A stretch of 45,569 nucleotides of DNA from Winogradskyella sp. (GCF_028289625.1 NZ_JANQOM010000047.1:1-45569); one strand, 5' to 3'. Shown: positions 18,197 through 27,513, counted from the stretch's first letter. Notes: generated from the sequence alone by a model not told the origin. Numbers and translations: made by a program.

Positions 18197-19617
18197 AACC
18201 ACTTAATCGTTAGCCTAGCCATTTTTTCTTTAAATCTATTGTATGGAGGAAATAATAACTCTGCAACACCAAAAACGTACTGTTTTACTATGGCGCGCTG
18301 ATTACTAAACGCCTTAAAGCCATAAAAACCATGACTCTTACCTATTCCACTATGATTCACACCACCAAAGGGTAAGTTATGATTAGAGTAATGAACCACA
18401 TTATTATTGATACACGTGCCGCCAGCTTTGGTGTGATTTAAGATTCTCTTAGTATTAGTTCTACTTTTACTATAAATATAAAGTGCTAATGGCCGTTCCT
18501 TTGAATTTATACAATCAATAGCTTCCCCTAAATCCTTATATGTTACAATAGGTAAAATAGGACCAAATATCTCGTGTTGAAGCAACAAAGCATCTTCTTT
18601 TAGATCGGAAATAATGGTTGGTGCTATGTATTTAGATTCAGCATCTAATTGTCCTCCAATCTCAATTTTAGCATTTGTATCTTTTGCATTATCCAAATGT
18701 GCTTTTAAGCGTTCAAAGTGTTTTTGTGTCACAATTCTTGAATAAGAATCAGAATTTTGAGGTTGCTCAGAATAAAAATAGTCTAACCATTTTTTACACG
18801 CTTCAATAAACTTGTCTTTAATACTCTTATCAATTAAAATATAATCTGGTGTCACACAAATCTGGCCTGCATTCATAAATTTCCCCCAAACAATTTTTTT
18901 TGCAGCTTTGTCAACACTTGCTGTTTTATCAATTATGGTTGGTGATTTACCACCAAGCTCTAAGGTTACTGATGTAAGATGCTTTGCTGCAGCAGTCATT
19001 ACAATTTTACCAACGTTTGGTGAACCTGTAAAAAAGATGTGGTTGAAGGGTAATTGCAACAACTGAGTAGAGGTTTCTACTTCACCTTCAACTAACGTTA
19101 CCTCATCCTCTTTAAAAACTTCTCTCACTATTTCAGCCATAAGTGCTGAAGAACTTGGAGTCATTTCCGAAGGTTTAATTATTGCTGAATTACCTGCTGC
19201 AATAGCCGAAACTAGCGGTCCAAATGTGAGATTGAAAGGAAAATTCCAAGGAGAGATAATTAAGCAAACTCCTTTAGGTTCATATACATAATAAGAACTT
19301 GCCCCTAACATAGATAAAGGTGTTTTAACCTTCTGCCTACGCATCCACTTATGCAGATGAGCTTTAGCATGCTTTATTTCACCTATAATCTGATAAATCT
19401 CTGTTAACTCTGATTCAACCTTTGGTTTACCTAAATCTTTGTATAAGGCCTCTAAAATCCTTTTTCGATAGGTTTTTTCAATAGCAGTCTTAAGTTTACT
19501 TAGCTGCTTTATTCTATGACTATAAGAATGTTGTCCAATACCAAGCTGTTTTATTCTTTGTTTTTGAAATAATTCAAAGTAGGGATTCTTATTAAACTCT
19601 TTATCGTCTGTCTCCAT
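18193..19617 (-). CDS. Aldehyde dehydrogenase family protein (class 3-like)
   Basis: A 474-residue NAD(P)-dependent aldehyde dehydrogenase. The cofactor and catalytic blocks are intact: ISPWNFPFNL, KPSEMTPSSS, FFTGSPNVGK, the general base E220 in TLELGGKSP, and the catalytic C254 in NAGQICVTPDY. Length and the C-terminal hydrophobic/basic end (GVAELLFPPYNRFKEKMARLTIKWF region) match the class 3 fatty/aromatic aldehyde dehydrogenases that lack the long C-terminal tail of class 1/2 enzymes. It oxidises medium or long aliphatic aldehydes to acids. It is cytosolic, possibly membrane-associated through the C-terminus. It is monocistronic, convergent with the glycan operon and not obviously part of it. 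Confidence 0.93.
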   Translation of the reverse strand: METDDKEFNKNPYFELFQKQRIKQLGIGQHSYSHRIKQLSKLKTAIEKTYRKRILEALYKDLGKPKVESELTEIYQIIGEIKHAKAHLHKWMRRQKVKTPLSMLGASSYYVYEPKGVCLIISPWNFPFNLTFGPLVSAIAAGNSAIIKPSEMTPSSSALMAEIVREVFKEDEVTLVEGEVETSTQLLQLPFNHIFFTGSPNVGKIVMTAAAKHLTSVTLELGGKSPTIIDKTASVDKAAKKIVWGKFMNAGQICVTPDYILIDKSIKDKFIEACKKWLDYFYSEQPQNSDSYSRIVTQKHFERLKAHLDNAKDTNAKIEIGGQLDAESKYIAPTIISDLKEDALLLQHEIFGPILPIVTYKDLGEAIDCINSKERPLALYIYSKSRTNTKRILNHTKAGGTCINNNVVHYSNHNLPFGGVNHSGIGKSHGFYGFKAFSNQRAIVKQYVFGVAELLFPPYNRFKEKMARLTIKWF

Positions 19618-19640
19618 TTATGTTGAATAATTAATCAAAT

Positions 19641-19844
19641 TGTGCATTTCATCGATGTTATTGACAAATCCGTGTATTTGGTCTAAATCTTGGGGTTTTT
19701 CGTCTATAAAAACAACGGTTTTAAAGGGCTACGAGCCTATTTTGTGTATTTCATCGATATTTTTTGCTAGCAGGTGTCAGTCATCTAATTATCGTCTTGT
19801 TTCGTCCAAAAATTTCACTGCAAACAAACAAACCTATGTTTCTT
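19641..19844. repeat. Two diverged 102-bp direct repeats with a TTTCRTC motif every 51 bp
   Basis: This is the 263-bp gap between aldehyde dehydrogenase and the small exported protein gene. Segments 19641-19742 and 19743-19844 align without gaps; over the first 70 bases about two thirds match by eye. Each starts with TGTGYATTTCATCGAT. Related TTTCATCGAT/TTTCGTCYA motifs have their central C at 19650, 19701, 19752 and 19803, exactly 51 bp apart. The reverse complement motif is GACGAAA/GATGAAA. A 72-codon ORF crossing this region is probably not a gene. Confidence 0.6.
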
Positions 19845-19880
19845 TGAACCGAAGTTAAAACAAAAAACGATTTAACAGTC

Positions 19881-20141
19881 ATGAAAAAAGGTTTAGTCAT
19901 CATATTATTCTTAACAATGTCCTTAGCAGGTTTTGCTCAGCAAGATGTTGTAAGTAATGTTGAGACTGAACTTGTTGAAACTGTTAAAGCTGACAAGCCT
20001 GAAGTAAAGAAAACATTAATTTCTGCTAAAGTGAAGGCTAAGGTTTTAAAAATCAACAGAAAAAAAAGTAACGAGATTATAAGCATAAAGGCTTACAGAA
20101 AGAGTTTACAAATCAAAGTAAAAACTGTAAAACTTTGCTAA
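19881..20141 (+). CDS. Small exported lysine-rich protein, unknown function
   Basis: An 86-residue protein with a clear signal peptide (MKKGLVIILFLTMSLAGFAQ, cleaved after Ala-Gln or FAQ). The mature ~66 residues begin acidic (VVSNVETELVETVKAD) and continue strongly basic with many lysines (about 40-85). They end in a single cysteine. No domain is recognised. It is preceded by the repeat-rich leader and followed after 23 bp by a strong intrinsic terminator, so it is a stand-alone, probably well-expressed transcription unit. It could bind an acidic partner such as lipopolysaccharide or nucleic acid, but that is speculation from charge. Confidence 0.75.
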   Translation: MKKGLVIILFLTMSLAGFAQQDVVSNVETELVETVKADKPEVKKTLISAKVKAKVLKINRKKSNEIISIKAYRKSLQIKVKTVKLC

Positions 20142-20164
20142 TTAATATGCTATTAACCATCTAT

Positions 20165-20193
20165 AGACCGAAACATATGTTTCGGTCTTTTTT
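20165..20193 (+). terminator. Strong intrinsic terminator after the small exported protein
   Basis: A perfect 10-bp stem (AGACCGAAAC pairing with GTTTCGGTCT) around the loop ATAT is followed by a run of seven T. The next ~235 bp up to the serine hydrolase start hold a palindrome TTTGAAGCTTCAAA near 20316 but no convincing TAnnTTTG box. Confidence 0.9.
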
Positions 20194-20428
20194 GTTTAAG
20201 GATATAGCACTATCTTAATTAAGTCCACCTCTGGCCTCTTTTCTAAAAGAATAATTGTCGTTTTCTCATTGGGATTTTCATCTTAATCCTATCACCGCGT
20301 ATCTTTATTAGTTCTTTGAAGCTTCAAAAACAAGTTGAGCATTTTAAAAAATTATAAATTCAATTTTAAAGTGTAACAACTAAACTTTCGGTTCATCTTT
20401 AAGGTATTAATCTAATTTTCCATCAATT

Positions 20429-22480
20429 ATGTCTTTATCCTTACAAGCTAATATCCTTAAGCTTTCATTTTTATCGGCCTTTTTATTTGTCCATATTGAA
20501 GTTATGGCATTCGTACCACCGTCCAACAACTTACTTTCCAATGGTGCTTTGGCATATGCTTATCCTATGGATCCAATTACTATAGATGGTAATGCAAAAG
20601 ACTGGCCAACAACACTAGAAAAGCATCCTATTGCGATAACACCTTACGGAGAATTACCAAAAAAAGAAGATTTTTCAGCCTATTTCCAAGTCGGACACAA
20701 TTTAAATGAAAAGGCACTCTATGTTCTAATAACCGTTATTGATGATAATCATGTTGTAGATAATAGTGAAAATGCGACTTGGATTACACAAGACTCCTAT
20801 GCCTTGTATGTGGACTATAAACATGATTGGAACGGTTCTGGAGTCAATCTTTTTCAATTTGGGGAAAGTTTTAAACGGGATTATGACTACACCGCAAGTT
20901 GGGATCCAGAGATAAAGCATTTTAATTGGGATAATGTTACCATAAAGATGTCCCGAAACGGAAGTACAAGTATCTATGAAGTAAAGATTGATTTAGGTGA
21001 CTATTTCCAATTAAATAAAAGTATTGGTATAGACCATGTTTTGGTTGATAAAGACCCAGAAGATGAAGACGGCACATTTACATTTATTTCTTGGGGAGCG
21101 AATGGCGGAAAAAGCCAATCAGCAACACGACTTGGCGATGTTATTCCTATTGCCGAAAACTCTAAAGTCTCCGAAGTCAGTGGAAAGCTTTCTTGGGAAG
21201 ACACTACGATTGAAGAACTTCCTGATAGAGTTACCCTAGTTGACAAAAACAACAGCAAACTATGGTCTGTTGCAAATGTCGATACTCTTGGTCATTTCAC
21301 CACAATGTTGCCCTCAGGGCGATACTTAGCAAAGCCCTATTGGGATTTTATTGGTGGTTATCCTGTAGATATTGAAAACAGTAAAGCCTTTTTTGAAGTA
21401 AAACCAAATAAAGCCAATCAAAACATAGATTTGATAGTGAAAACCAAAACACCATTAAATCTCATCCCAAAAAAAGGAATTTTAGAAAACTTCGATCCAA
21501 ATAACCCTAAAGCACTCGATAATTTCATTACAGCCTATCAAGATTATTACGTTATTCCAGGTGTTTCATTGGCTATTATAAAAGACGGTAAGGTTGTGTA
21601 TCACAAAACTTATGGCAACAAAAATGCAGTGACTCGCGAAGCTGTAAATAGCCAAACACTTTTTGAAGCCGCATCGATTACTAAGCCTGTATTTGCCTTT
21701 GCCGTATGCCGTTTGGCAGAAAAAGGCATCATTGATTTGGATAAGCCTTTATACACCTACTTGCCGTTTGAGGACATAGCACATGATGAGCGCTATAAAT
21801 TAATCACAGCTAGACATGTATTAACCCACCAAACCGGTTTCCCTAATTGGGCTTGGGTAAATGAAGATGGTAAAATTGATATTAAATTCACCCCTGGAAC
21901 TGACTATGGCTATTCTGGTGAAGGTTTTGAATATTTAAAGCGTGTGGTGAACAAAATTACCGGTAAGGATGTTGAAGATGTAGTTAAAGAAGAGGTTTTA
22001 GATCCCTTGGGAATGAAAAACACCTACTTTACTAAAAACGATTATATGCGAACCCACGTTTCTAACGGACATTTCGGAAGATTTGCCTCACCAGCTAACT
22101 TGCCTAATGAGCCAGGTATGGCTTGGAGCATGCATACGGAAGCTAAGGATTTTTCGAATTTTGCTTTAGGTCTCTTAGAACGCAAAGTCCTAAAACCAGA
22201 AACTTATGAAGATGTATTCAAAACCCACACCGTCGTAGATGACGACGATATTAAAGAAAGTTGGGAGCGTTATTTTGGATTGGGTATATCTATAGAAAAA
22301 ACACCTTTTGGACCAACCTTTGGACATGGTGGCAATAATGGAGACTTCAGGTGTCAGTTCAAACTATTTACCCAACTCAATTCTGGTTTCATTATTTTTA
22401 CGAATAGTAATCACGGAGATGATTTAGTCAATGCTTTAGAAGAATATTTAATCACTGGTAAACAACACACCAATGATTAG
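20429..22480 (+). CDS. CBM9-like domain / serine hydrolase (beta-lactamase class C fold) fusion protein
   Basis: A 683-residue three-part protein. A hydrophobic segment at 10-28 is a likely signal peptide. Residues about 45-240 form a CBM9-like beta-sandwich (PMDPITIDGNAKDWP, ATWITQDSYALYVDY, YEVKIDLGDYF). About 248-340 resembles a carboxypeptidase-regulatory-like beta domain. About 345-680 is a penicillin-binding/class C beta-lactamase fold with S416-I-T-K419 (nucleophile and base), Y495-S-G, and H633-G-G in the third box. Proteins of this fold act as D-Ala carboxypeptidases, esterases or amidases. HGG instead of KTG favours an esterase/peptidase over a true beta-lactamase. The sugar-binding domain suggests action on a glycan or peptidoglycan target. 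It appears monocistronic. Confidence 0.9.
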   Translation: MSLSLQANILKLSFLSAFLFVHIEVMAFVPPSNNLLSNGALAYAYPMDPITIDGNAKDWPTTLEKHPIAITPYGELPKKEDFSAYFQVGHNLNEKALYVLITVIDDNHVVDNSENATWITQDSYALYVDYKHDWNGSGVNLFQFGESFKRDYDYTASWDPEIKHFNWDNVTIKMSRNGSTSIYEVKIDLGDYFQLNKSIGIDHVLVDKDPEDEDGTFTFISWGANGGKSQSATRLGDVIPIAENSKVSEVSGKLSWEDTTIEELPDRVTLVDKNNSKLWSVANVDTLGHFTTMLPSGRYLAKPYWDFIGGYPVDIENSKAFFEVKPNKANQNIDLIVKTKTPLNLIPKKGILENFDPNNPKALDNFITAYQDYYVIPGVSLAIIKDGKVVYHKTYGNKNAVTREAVNSQTLFEAASITKPVFAFAVCRLAEKGIIDLDKPLYTYLPFEDIAHDERYKLITARHVLTHQTGFPNWAWVNEDGKIDIKFTPGTDYGYSGEGFEYLKRVVNKITGKDVEDVVKEEVLDPLGMKNTYFTKNDYMRTHVSNGHFGRFASPANLPNEPGMAWSMHTEAKDFSNFALGLLERKVLKPETYEDVFKTHTVVDDDDIKESWERYFGLGISIEKTPFGPTFGHGGNNGDFRCQFKLFTQLNSGFIIFTNSNHGDDLVNALEEYLITGKQHTND

Positions 22481-22540
22481 TAAACCAACCGTATTGCAGA
22501 GCACTTTTCTTTTAAGTAAATATTGAAAATTATAGCATCC

Positions 22541-22574
22541 TTGTAAAATAAGCACTCAACTTTTTGTAGTTTTA
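22541..22574 (+). promoter_or_regulatory. Possible polA promoter
   Basis: TTG at 22541-22543 and TAGTTTTA at 22567-22574 (7 of 8 to TAnnTTTG) are 23 bp apart and lie 21 bp before the polA start codon. Spacing is at the long end of the known range. Confidence 0.35.
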
Positions 22575-22595
22575 TAGACTTCAAAATTAGATTTA

Positions 22596-25448
22596 ATGTC
22601 AGACCAAAAACGTCTATTTCTCGTTGATGCTTATGCACTCATTTTTCGTGGCTATTATGCCTTTATAAAAAACCCAAGAATCAATTCTAAAGGTGAAGAC
22701 ACATCAGCCATTATGGGTTTTATGAATTCACTTTTAGATGTCATTAAGCGCGAACGTCCCGATCATTTAGCCGTATGTTTTGATAAAGGTGGTAGTGTAG
22801 ATCGTGTAGAAATGTACGAAGCCTACAAAGCCAATAGGGATGAAACTCCCGAAGGTATTAGAACAGCAATTCCGCATATCTGCAATATCCTAGAGGCGAT
22901 GCATATTCCTATCATGGTAAAAGAAGGTTACGAAGCCGATGATGTTATTGGTACCTTGTCTCGACAAGCAGAACAAGAAGGCTACAAAGTTTTCATGGTA
23001 ACACCAGATAAGGATTTTGCACAATTAGTTACCGATAATATTTTTATGTATAAACCCGTTTTTGGTGGTGGTTACGAAACTTGGGGAATTCCAGAAGTTC
23101 AGAAAAAGTTTGAAGTGGAAGATCCATTGCAAGTCATCGATTTTTTGGGTATGATGGGAGACTCTAGTGATAATATCCCTGGACTTCCAGGTGTAGGTGA
23201 AAAGACGGCTAAAAAATTCATCAATCAGTTTGGCAGTATGGAAGGACTTTTGGCCAATACGGATCAATTGAAAGGGAAAATGAAAGAGAAAATCGAGGCC
23301 AATGGCGAGCTGGGATTGTTGTCTAAGAAGTTGGCAACCATTATGCTCAATGTGCCTGTTGAATTTGATGCTAAGGATTTTGAATTAAACCATCCTGATG
23401 TTGAAAAGGTAAAGCAAATATTCCAAGACTTAGAATTTAGACGGCTCACTGAAAATTTCCTAAAGACCTTTGCTACAGAAACCCCAACAACAACCACTGA
23501 AGCTACTCAAAAACAGGAAACGCCAAAAGCCACACCTAAAGAACAAAAGGCTGCTGGTGCTGGTCAGTTTTCGTTATTCGGCACTTCGACAACGCCCACT
23601 GACCAAAACGATACTGAAAATTCTCAATACATACGAAGAACCGCTGAAACCACATCACATTTTTATCAAAGTGTAGCCTCTGGGATGGCCACAAAACTGT
23701 TTGTGAAAAATTTAATAAATCAAACTTCCGTTTGTTTTGATACTGAGACCACAAGCATCAATCCGTTACAAGCAGAATTGGTGGGTATTGCCTTTTCTTG
23801 GGAAACTGGTAAAGGGTTTTATATGCCTTTTCCAGAAGACCGACAAGAAGCGCAAGAACTCTTAGAAGAATTGAGACCATTCTTTGAAAGTGAAAGCATA
23901 GAAAAAATAGGTCAGAATTTAAAGTACGATATTAAAGTCCTAGCTAAATATAATATTGAAGTTAAAGGCAAACTCTTCGATACCATGTTGGCACATTATT
24001 TAATTAATCCAGATATGCGTCATAACATGGATGTGCTCGCGGAGACCTATTTAAATTATACGCCTATTTCCATTACCGAACTCATTGGCAAAAAAGGAAA
24101 GAATCAATTATCCATGCGCGAAGTTCCTCTCGACAAGCAAACTGAATATGCTGTTGAAGATGCAGATATTACCCTTCAACTTAAGGAGCATTTTGAAAAA
24201 GAACTCGGCGAAGCCAATACCCAAAAATTATTTGATGATATTGAAGTACCACTACTTAGGGTTTTAGCTGATATGGAATTGGAGGGGATTAATTTAGATA
24301 AGACCTTTTTACATGCATTGTCCGAAGAATTAGATGGAGATATCGCTAATCTCGAAAAACGTATTTATAATGCCGCTGGCGAGGAATTTAACATAGCTTC
24401 GCCAAAGCAATTAGGAGTTATCCTTTTTGAAAAAATGAAGTTGGTGGACAAGCCTAAAAAAACCAAAACAGGACAATACTCAACAGCAGAAGATGTATTG
24501 AGTTATTTGGCTAAAGATCATGAGATTATTCAGAATATTCTGGATTACAGAGGTCTTTCAAAACTAAAGAGTACGTATGTCGATGCATTACCACAACAGG
24601 TCGAAGAACATACAGGTCGCGTCCATACCGATTATATGCAAACGGTTGCCGCCACTGGTCGTTTGAGCAGTAATAATCCGAACCTACAGAACATCCCCAT
24701 ACGTACCGAACGCGGAAGACAAGTTCGGAAAGCCTTTGTACCAAGAAGTAAAGAGTATACGTTACTCGCCGCTGATTACTCGCAAATAGAATTGAGGATT
24801 ATTGCAGCATTGAGCCAAGAGGAAACGATGATAGAAGCCTTTAAAAATGGTGAAGATATTCATGCCTCAACCGCTTCAAAGGTATTTAACGTTCCTATTT
24901 CCGAAGTAACTAGAGAACAGCGTGCTAATGCCAAGACAGTCAACTTTGGTATTATATATGGTGTCTCAGCTTTTGGGCTAAGCAACCAAACCAATTTAAC
25001 ACGCTCAGAATCCAAAGAACTCATTGACACGTATTATGCGACTTATCCAAAACTTAGAAATTACATTCAAGACCAGGTAGATTTTGCAAGAGATAACGGT
25101 TATGTACAAACGGTTTTAGGGCGTCGTCGTTACTTAAAAGATATTAATTCCCGTAATGCTGTAGTTCGAGGAGCTGCAGAACGCAACGCAGTGAATGCAC
25201 CCATACAAGGTAGTGCTGCGGATATCATTAAGATTGCCATGATTACTATTCACGAAAAACTTAAAGCGGGCAATTATAAATCTAAAATGCTTTTACAAGT
25301 TCATGATGAATTGGTATTCGATATTTATAAGCCAGAATTGGAAGGTTTAAAAAATCTCATAAAAACCGAAATGGAAAATGCCTACGAGCTTTCTGTACCA
25401 TTGGATGTGGATTTCGATAGCGGCGATAATTGGTTGGAGGCACATTGA
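22596..25448 (+). CDS. polA: DNA polymerase I
   Basis: A 950-residue polymerase with all three activities. The N-terminal 5' nuclease (about 1-290) has LVDAYALIFRGYYA and GDSSDNIPGLPGVGEKTA. The 3'-5' proofreading domain is intact: FDTETTS (about 381-387), NLKYDIKVL, and YAVEDADITLQL. The polymerase domain contains motif A ADYSQIELR (about 725), the O-helix RANAKTVNFGIIYG, and motif C LQVHDELVFD. It performs Okazaki fragment maturation and repair synthesis. The linker between the 5' nuclease and proofreading domains (about 290-345) is low in complexity (Thr/Lys/Gln-rich). It contains residues 329-337 (GTSTTPTDQ) encoded by a dispersed repeat. It is transcribed toward the convergent LytTR gene, ending 34 bp away. 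Confidence 0.97.
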   Translation: MSDQKRLFLVDAYALIFRGYYAFIKNPRINSKGEDTSAIMGFMNSLLDVIKRERPDHLAVCFDKGGSVDRVEMYEAYKANRDETPEGIRTAIPHICNILEAMHIPIMVKEGYEADDVIGTLSRQAEQEGYKVFMVTPDKDFAQLVTDNIFMYKPVFGGGYETWGIPEVQKKFEVEDPLQVIDFLGMMGDSSDNIPGLPGVGEKTAKKFINQFGSMEGLLANTDQLKGKMKEKIEANGELGLLSKKLATIMLNVPVEFDAKDFELNHPDVEKVKQIFQDLEFRRLTENFLKTFATETPTTTTEATQKQETPKATPKEQKAAGAGQFSLFGTSTTPTDQNDTENSQYIRRTAETTSHFYQSVASGMATKLFVKNLINQTSVCFDTETTSINPLQAELVGIAFSWETGKGFYMPFPEDRQEAQELLEELRPFFESESIEKIGQNLKYDIKVLAKYNIEVKGKLFDTMLAHYLINPDMRHNMDVLAETYLNYTPISITELIGKKGKNQLSMREVPLDKQTEYAVEDADITLQLKEHFEKELGEANTQKLFDDIEVPLLRVLADMELEGINLDKTFLHALSEELDGDIANLEKRIYNAAGEEFNIASPKQLGVILFEKMKLVDKPKKTKTGQYSTAEDVLSYLAKDHEIIQNILDYRGLSKLKSTYVDALPQQVEEHTGRVHTDYMQTVAATGRLSSNNPNLQNIPIRTERGRQVRKAFVPRSKEYTLLAADYSQIELRIIAALSQEETMIEAFKNGEDIHASTASKVFNVPISEVTREQRANAKTVNFGIIYGVSAFGLSNQTNLTRSESKELIDTYYATYPKLRNYIQDQVDFARDNGYVQTVLGRRRYLKDINSRNAVVRGAAERNAVNAPIQGSAADIIKIAMITIHEKLKAGNYKSKMLLQVHDELVFDIYKPELEGLKNLIKTEMENAYELSVPLDVDFDSGDNWLEAH
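23581..23604 (+). repeat. Dispersed repeat copy in the polA linker
   Basis: GCACTTCGAC followed by AACGCCCACTGACC aligns without gaps at 19 of 24 positions to 8522-8545 in the beta-mannosidase copy. It sits in frame in the low-complexity linker of DNA polymerase I. The match could be partly chance because it is short. Confidence 0.45.
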
Positions 25449-25482
25449 TTTAACAAAACTGCAAATCAAAAATCACTTTTAT

Positions 25483-26181
25483 CTAAATTCTATTTAAAAC
25501 TGCCTTTTTATAAGATTTTCCAATGGGTAATTTTATATCGTCTTGAAGAATGATTTGATTCCCCTCAATGAGTTCTACATGGTTAAAATTAATAATATAG
25601 GATTTATGGATTCGTAAAAAATGATTTGGCAATTTTTTTAAAAAATCTGATAAGGTTTGGGGTGTGAGAATCATATGATTTGTGTAGATTTTTATGTAGT
25701 TACCGTAAGCTTCTATATAACTGATCATATTAAACTCTATTTTAATAATTTTCTTATCACTCTTTACAAAAATTGATGTTTCTTCGTTATCATGGTTACT
25801 ATACTGTACTATACCTTTTTGGGATATTTGCTCACGAACTTTTAATACAGCTCGTAAAAATCGTTCTAAAGAAAAAGGCTTTAATAAATAATCGGTAACA
25901 GCTAAATCAAATCCTTCTACCGCATACTCAGTATATGCTGTAGTGATTACAACATTAGGCCTCTGTTTTAATGTTTTTAACAAAGCCAATCCTGAAAGTT
26001 TAGGCATATTAATGTCCAAAAAAAGAATATCCGCTTGTTGCTCTTGCAACAACTCTATCACTTCAAAAGCGTTCTTGCAGATTCTCACCAATTCTAAGTT
26101 TGGAGTATCTGCTATATAATTTTCTAATATCTGACGTGCAATCGGTTCATCGTCAGCTATAATACATTTTAAAGTATTCAT
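25483..26181 (-). CDS. LytTR-family response regulator
   Basis: A 232-residue two-domain regulator. The receiver (about 4-118) has the acidic pair D10-D11, the phospho-acceptor D56 in LFLDINMP, and a K in TDYLLKPF. The LytTR DNA-binding domain (about 135-230) includes IEAYGNYIKIYT, FLRIHKSYIIN and LPIGKSYKK. It is the partner of the histidine kinase encoded 1 bp upstream in the same operon. LytTR proteins bind pairs of ~9-bp direct repeats. Likely targets are its own promoter and the divergent secreted serine hydrolase, as this is the only shared intergenic region. Confidence 0.95.
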   Translation of the reverse strand: MNTLKCIIADDEPIARQILENYIADTPNLELVRICKNAFEVIELLQEQQADILFLDINMPKLSGLALLKTLKQRPNVVITTAYTEYAVEGFDLAVTDYLLKPFSLERFLRAVLKVREQISQKGIVQYSNHDNEETSIFVKSDKKIIKIEFNMISYIEAYGNYIKIYTNHMILTPQTLSDFLKKLPNHFLRIHKSYIINFNHVELIEGNQIILQDDIKLPIGKSYKKAVLNRI

Positions 26182-26182
26182 A

Positions 26183-27157
26183 TTACAAATCGAGTTTTAA
26201 CTTAACCTCATAAGTTCCATCATTTGAATCAATTATCAACTTGTGTCTTTCTGGATATAAAAGTTCTAAACGCTTTTGAGCATTTTTTAGTCCAATACCA
26301 CTTTCACCTGATTCCATAGGCTTATCAACTACTTTTTTATCAATTGAGTTTACGGAAGAAAAAAGCAACTTGTTATCTATAACTTCAACATTCACTATAA
26401 CACTGCTCCTCTCTGTATCAGTCTGTACTAAATGCTTAAATGCATTTTCAACAAAGACGATTAATAACATCGGTGCAATCTTATTTTTGGATATTTCGCC
26501 TGTTATACTAAATTTAATGTCTGTCCGATCTTCTAACCTAATCTGCTCTAAAGACATATAATTTTCTAAATACTGTAACTCTCTTTCCAAGGCAACAAAG
26601 GTCTCTTTTGTATCATATAAACTGTAGCGCAATAAATCCGATAGTTTTAACATCAAATCTGGCAATTTATCAGATTTAATAACCGATAAGCCATAGAGAT
26701 TATTTAGTGTATTGAATAAAAAATGTGGATTTAATTGCGCCTTTAAAAGTTTTAACTCAGCATTTTTGTCTTCTTGTCTTCTTATAAAGCTATCCCTTGA
26801 AATTTTAATTGCGCTACCAAAAGTCAAGGCTAAAATCAAGATTCCGAAAATGCTCAAAAATAGCATTAGCGTAAACGCTCTTTCAACACTCTGTAATAAG
26901 AAGTATAATATAATTACTGAAAAAACAGTTACATTTAAAATAAACAAGGTTGCAAAACGCAACCAATTTTTATTGAATAGTGGAAGAATAAACAAATTAT
27001 TTATGTAGATAGCAGGTGAAAACAGTAAAATGATATAAGCAGCGGTCAATGCTCTATTTTCGGCCTGAACGGCACCTGTAAGAATTAGAAAGAGACAAAA
27101 CCAAATAAATAGATTCTGAACTATCTTATTATCAACCCAACTATCTAGTTTTGACAT
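26183..27157 (-). CDS. LytS/YehU-type sensor histidine kinase
   Basis: A 324-residue kinase with four or five N-terminal membrane spans (about 14-120), a short coiled segment, and a His_kinase domain. The phospho-acceptor is H145 in KAQLNPHFLFNTLNNLYGL. A HATPase domain follows, with N-box VFVENAFKHL and G-box SGIGLKNAQKRLELLYP. No extracytoplasmic sensor domain exists, so the membrane segments themselves must sense the signal, as in the LytS family. The gene is directly upstream of its LytTR regulator with a 1-bp gap. It is divergent from a serine hydrolase gene. Confidence 0.95.
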   Translation of the reverse strand: MSKLDSWVDNKIVQNLFIWFCLFLILTGAVQAENRALTAAYIILLFSPAIYINNLFILPLFNKNWLRFATLFILNVTVFSVIILYFLLQSVERAFTLMLFLSIFGILILALTFGSAIKISRDSFIRRQEDKNAELKLLKAQLNPHFLFNTLNNLYGLSVIKSDKLPDLMLKLSDLLRYSLYDTKETFVALERELQYLENYMSLEQIRLEDRTDIKFSITGEISKNKIAPMLLIVFVENAFKHLVQTDTERSSVIVNVEVIDNKLLFSSVNSIDKKVVDKPMESGESGIGLKNAQKRLELLYPERHKLIIDSNDGTYEVKLKLDL

Positions 27158-27513
27158 ATTTTATTGAATTAGTTTTTAGATAATCTAAGTGCTTTTTAAT
27201 AACCCTATCCCTAAGGCTTAATTGAAGAAATATTTTTTTATAAAACCCATTTTGGGTCTTTAGCGTAACCTATACTACATCTTAGGCATTCCTTGATACA
27301 ATAAGCCTTTAACATCAATCAAACTTACGTTATTAGAATCGAACTTCATTTTTTTAATGGCAACTGTTACAGTTTTAAATGCAAACAGCTCTAAAATACT
27401 GATAAGTGGATCATTATCCCTTTATCATTTCTTCAAATTCGTTTGTCATTTTTTTTTGTCTAAGAGCAGTAGATATGGAAATATTTGAACTATAAATTCA
27501 AAAATCACATATT
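27158..27513. other. 356-bp divergent intergenic region, LytS kinase / serine hydrolase
   Basis: No ORF of note. Toward the plus-strand gene there is TTTG (27456-27459 region) and, about 21 bp later, AATATTTG (close to TAnnTTTG), ending about 25 bp before the start codon. A short hairpin ACCC-ATTTT-GGGT lies near 27246. I could not pick out a clear LytTR direct-repeat pair by eye. Confidence 0.4.

Noticed and set aside
19640..19858. 72-codon plus-strand ORF in the repeat-rich leader
   Set aside because: It spans the whole repeat array, has no family resemblance or signal, and the repeats do not keep a common reading frame (102 bp is in frame, but the protein halves barely match). Treated as regulatory DNA.
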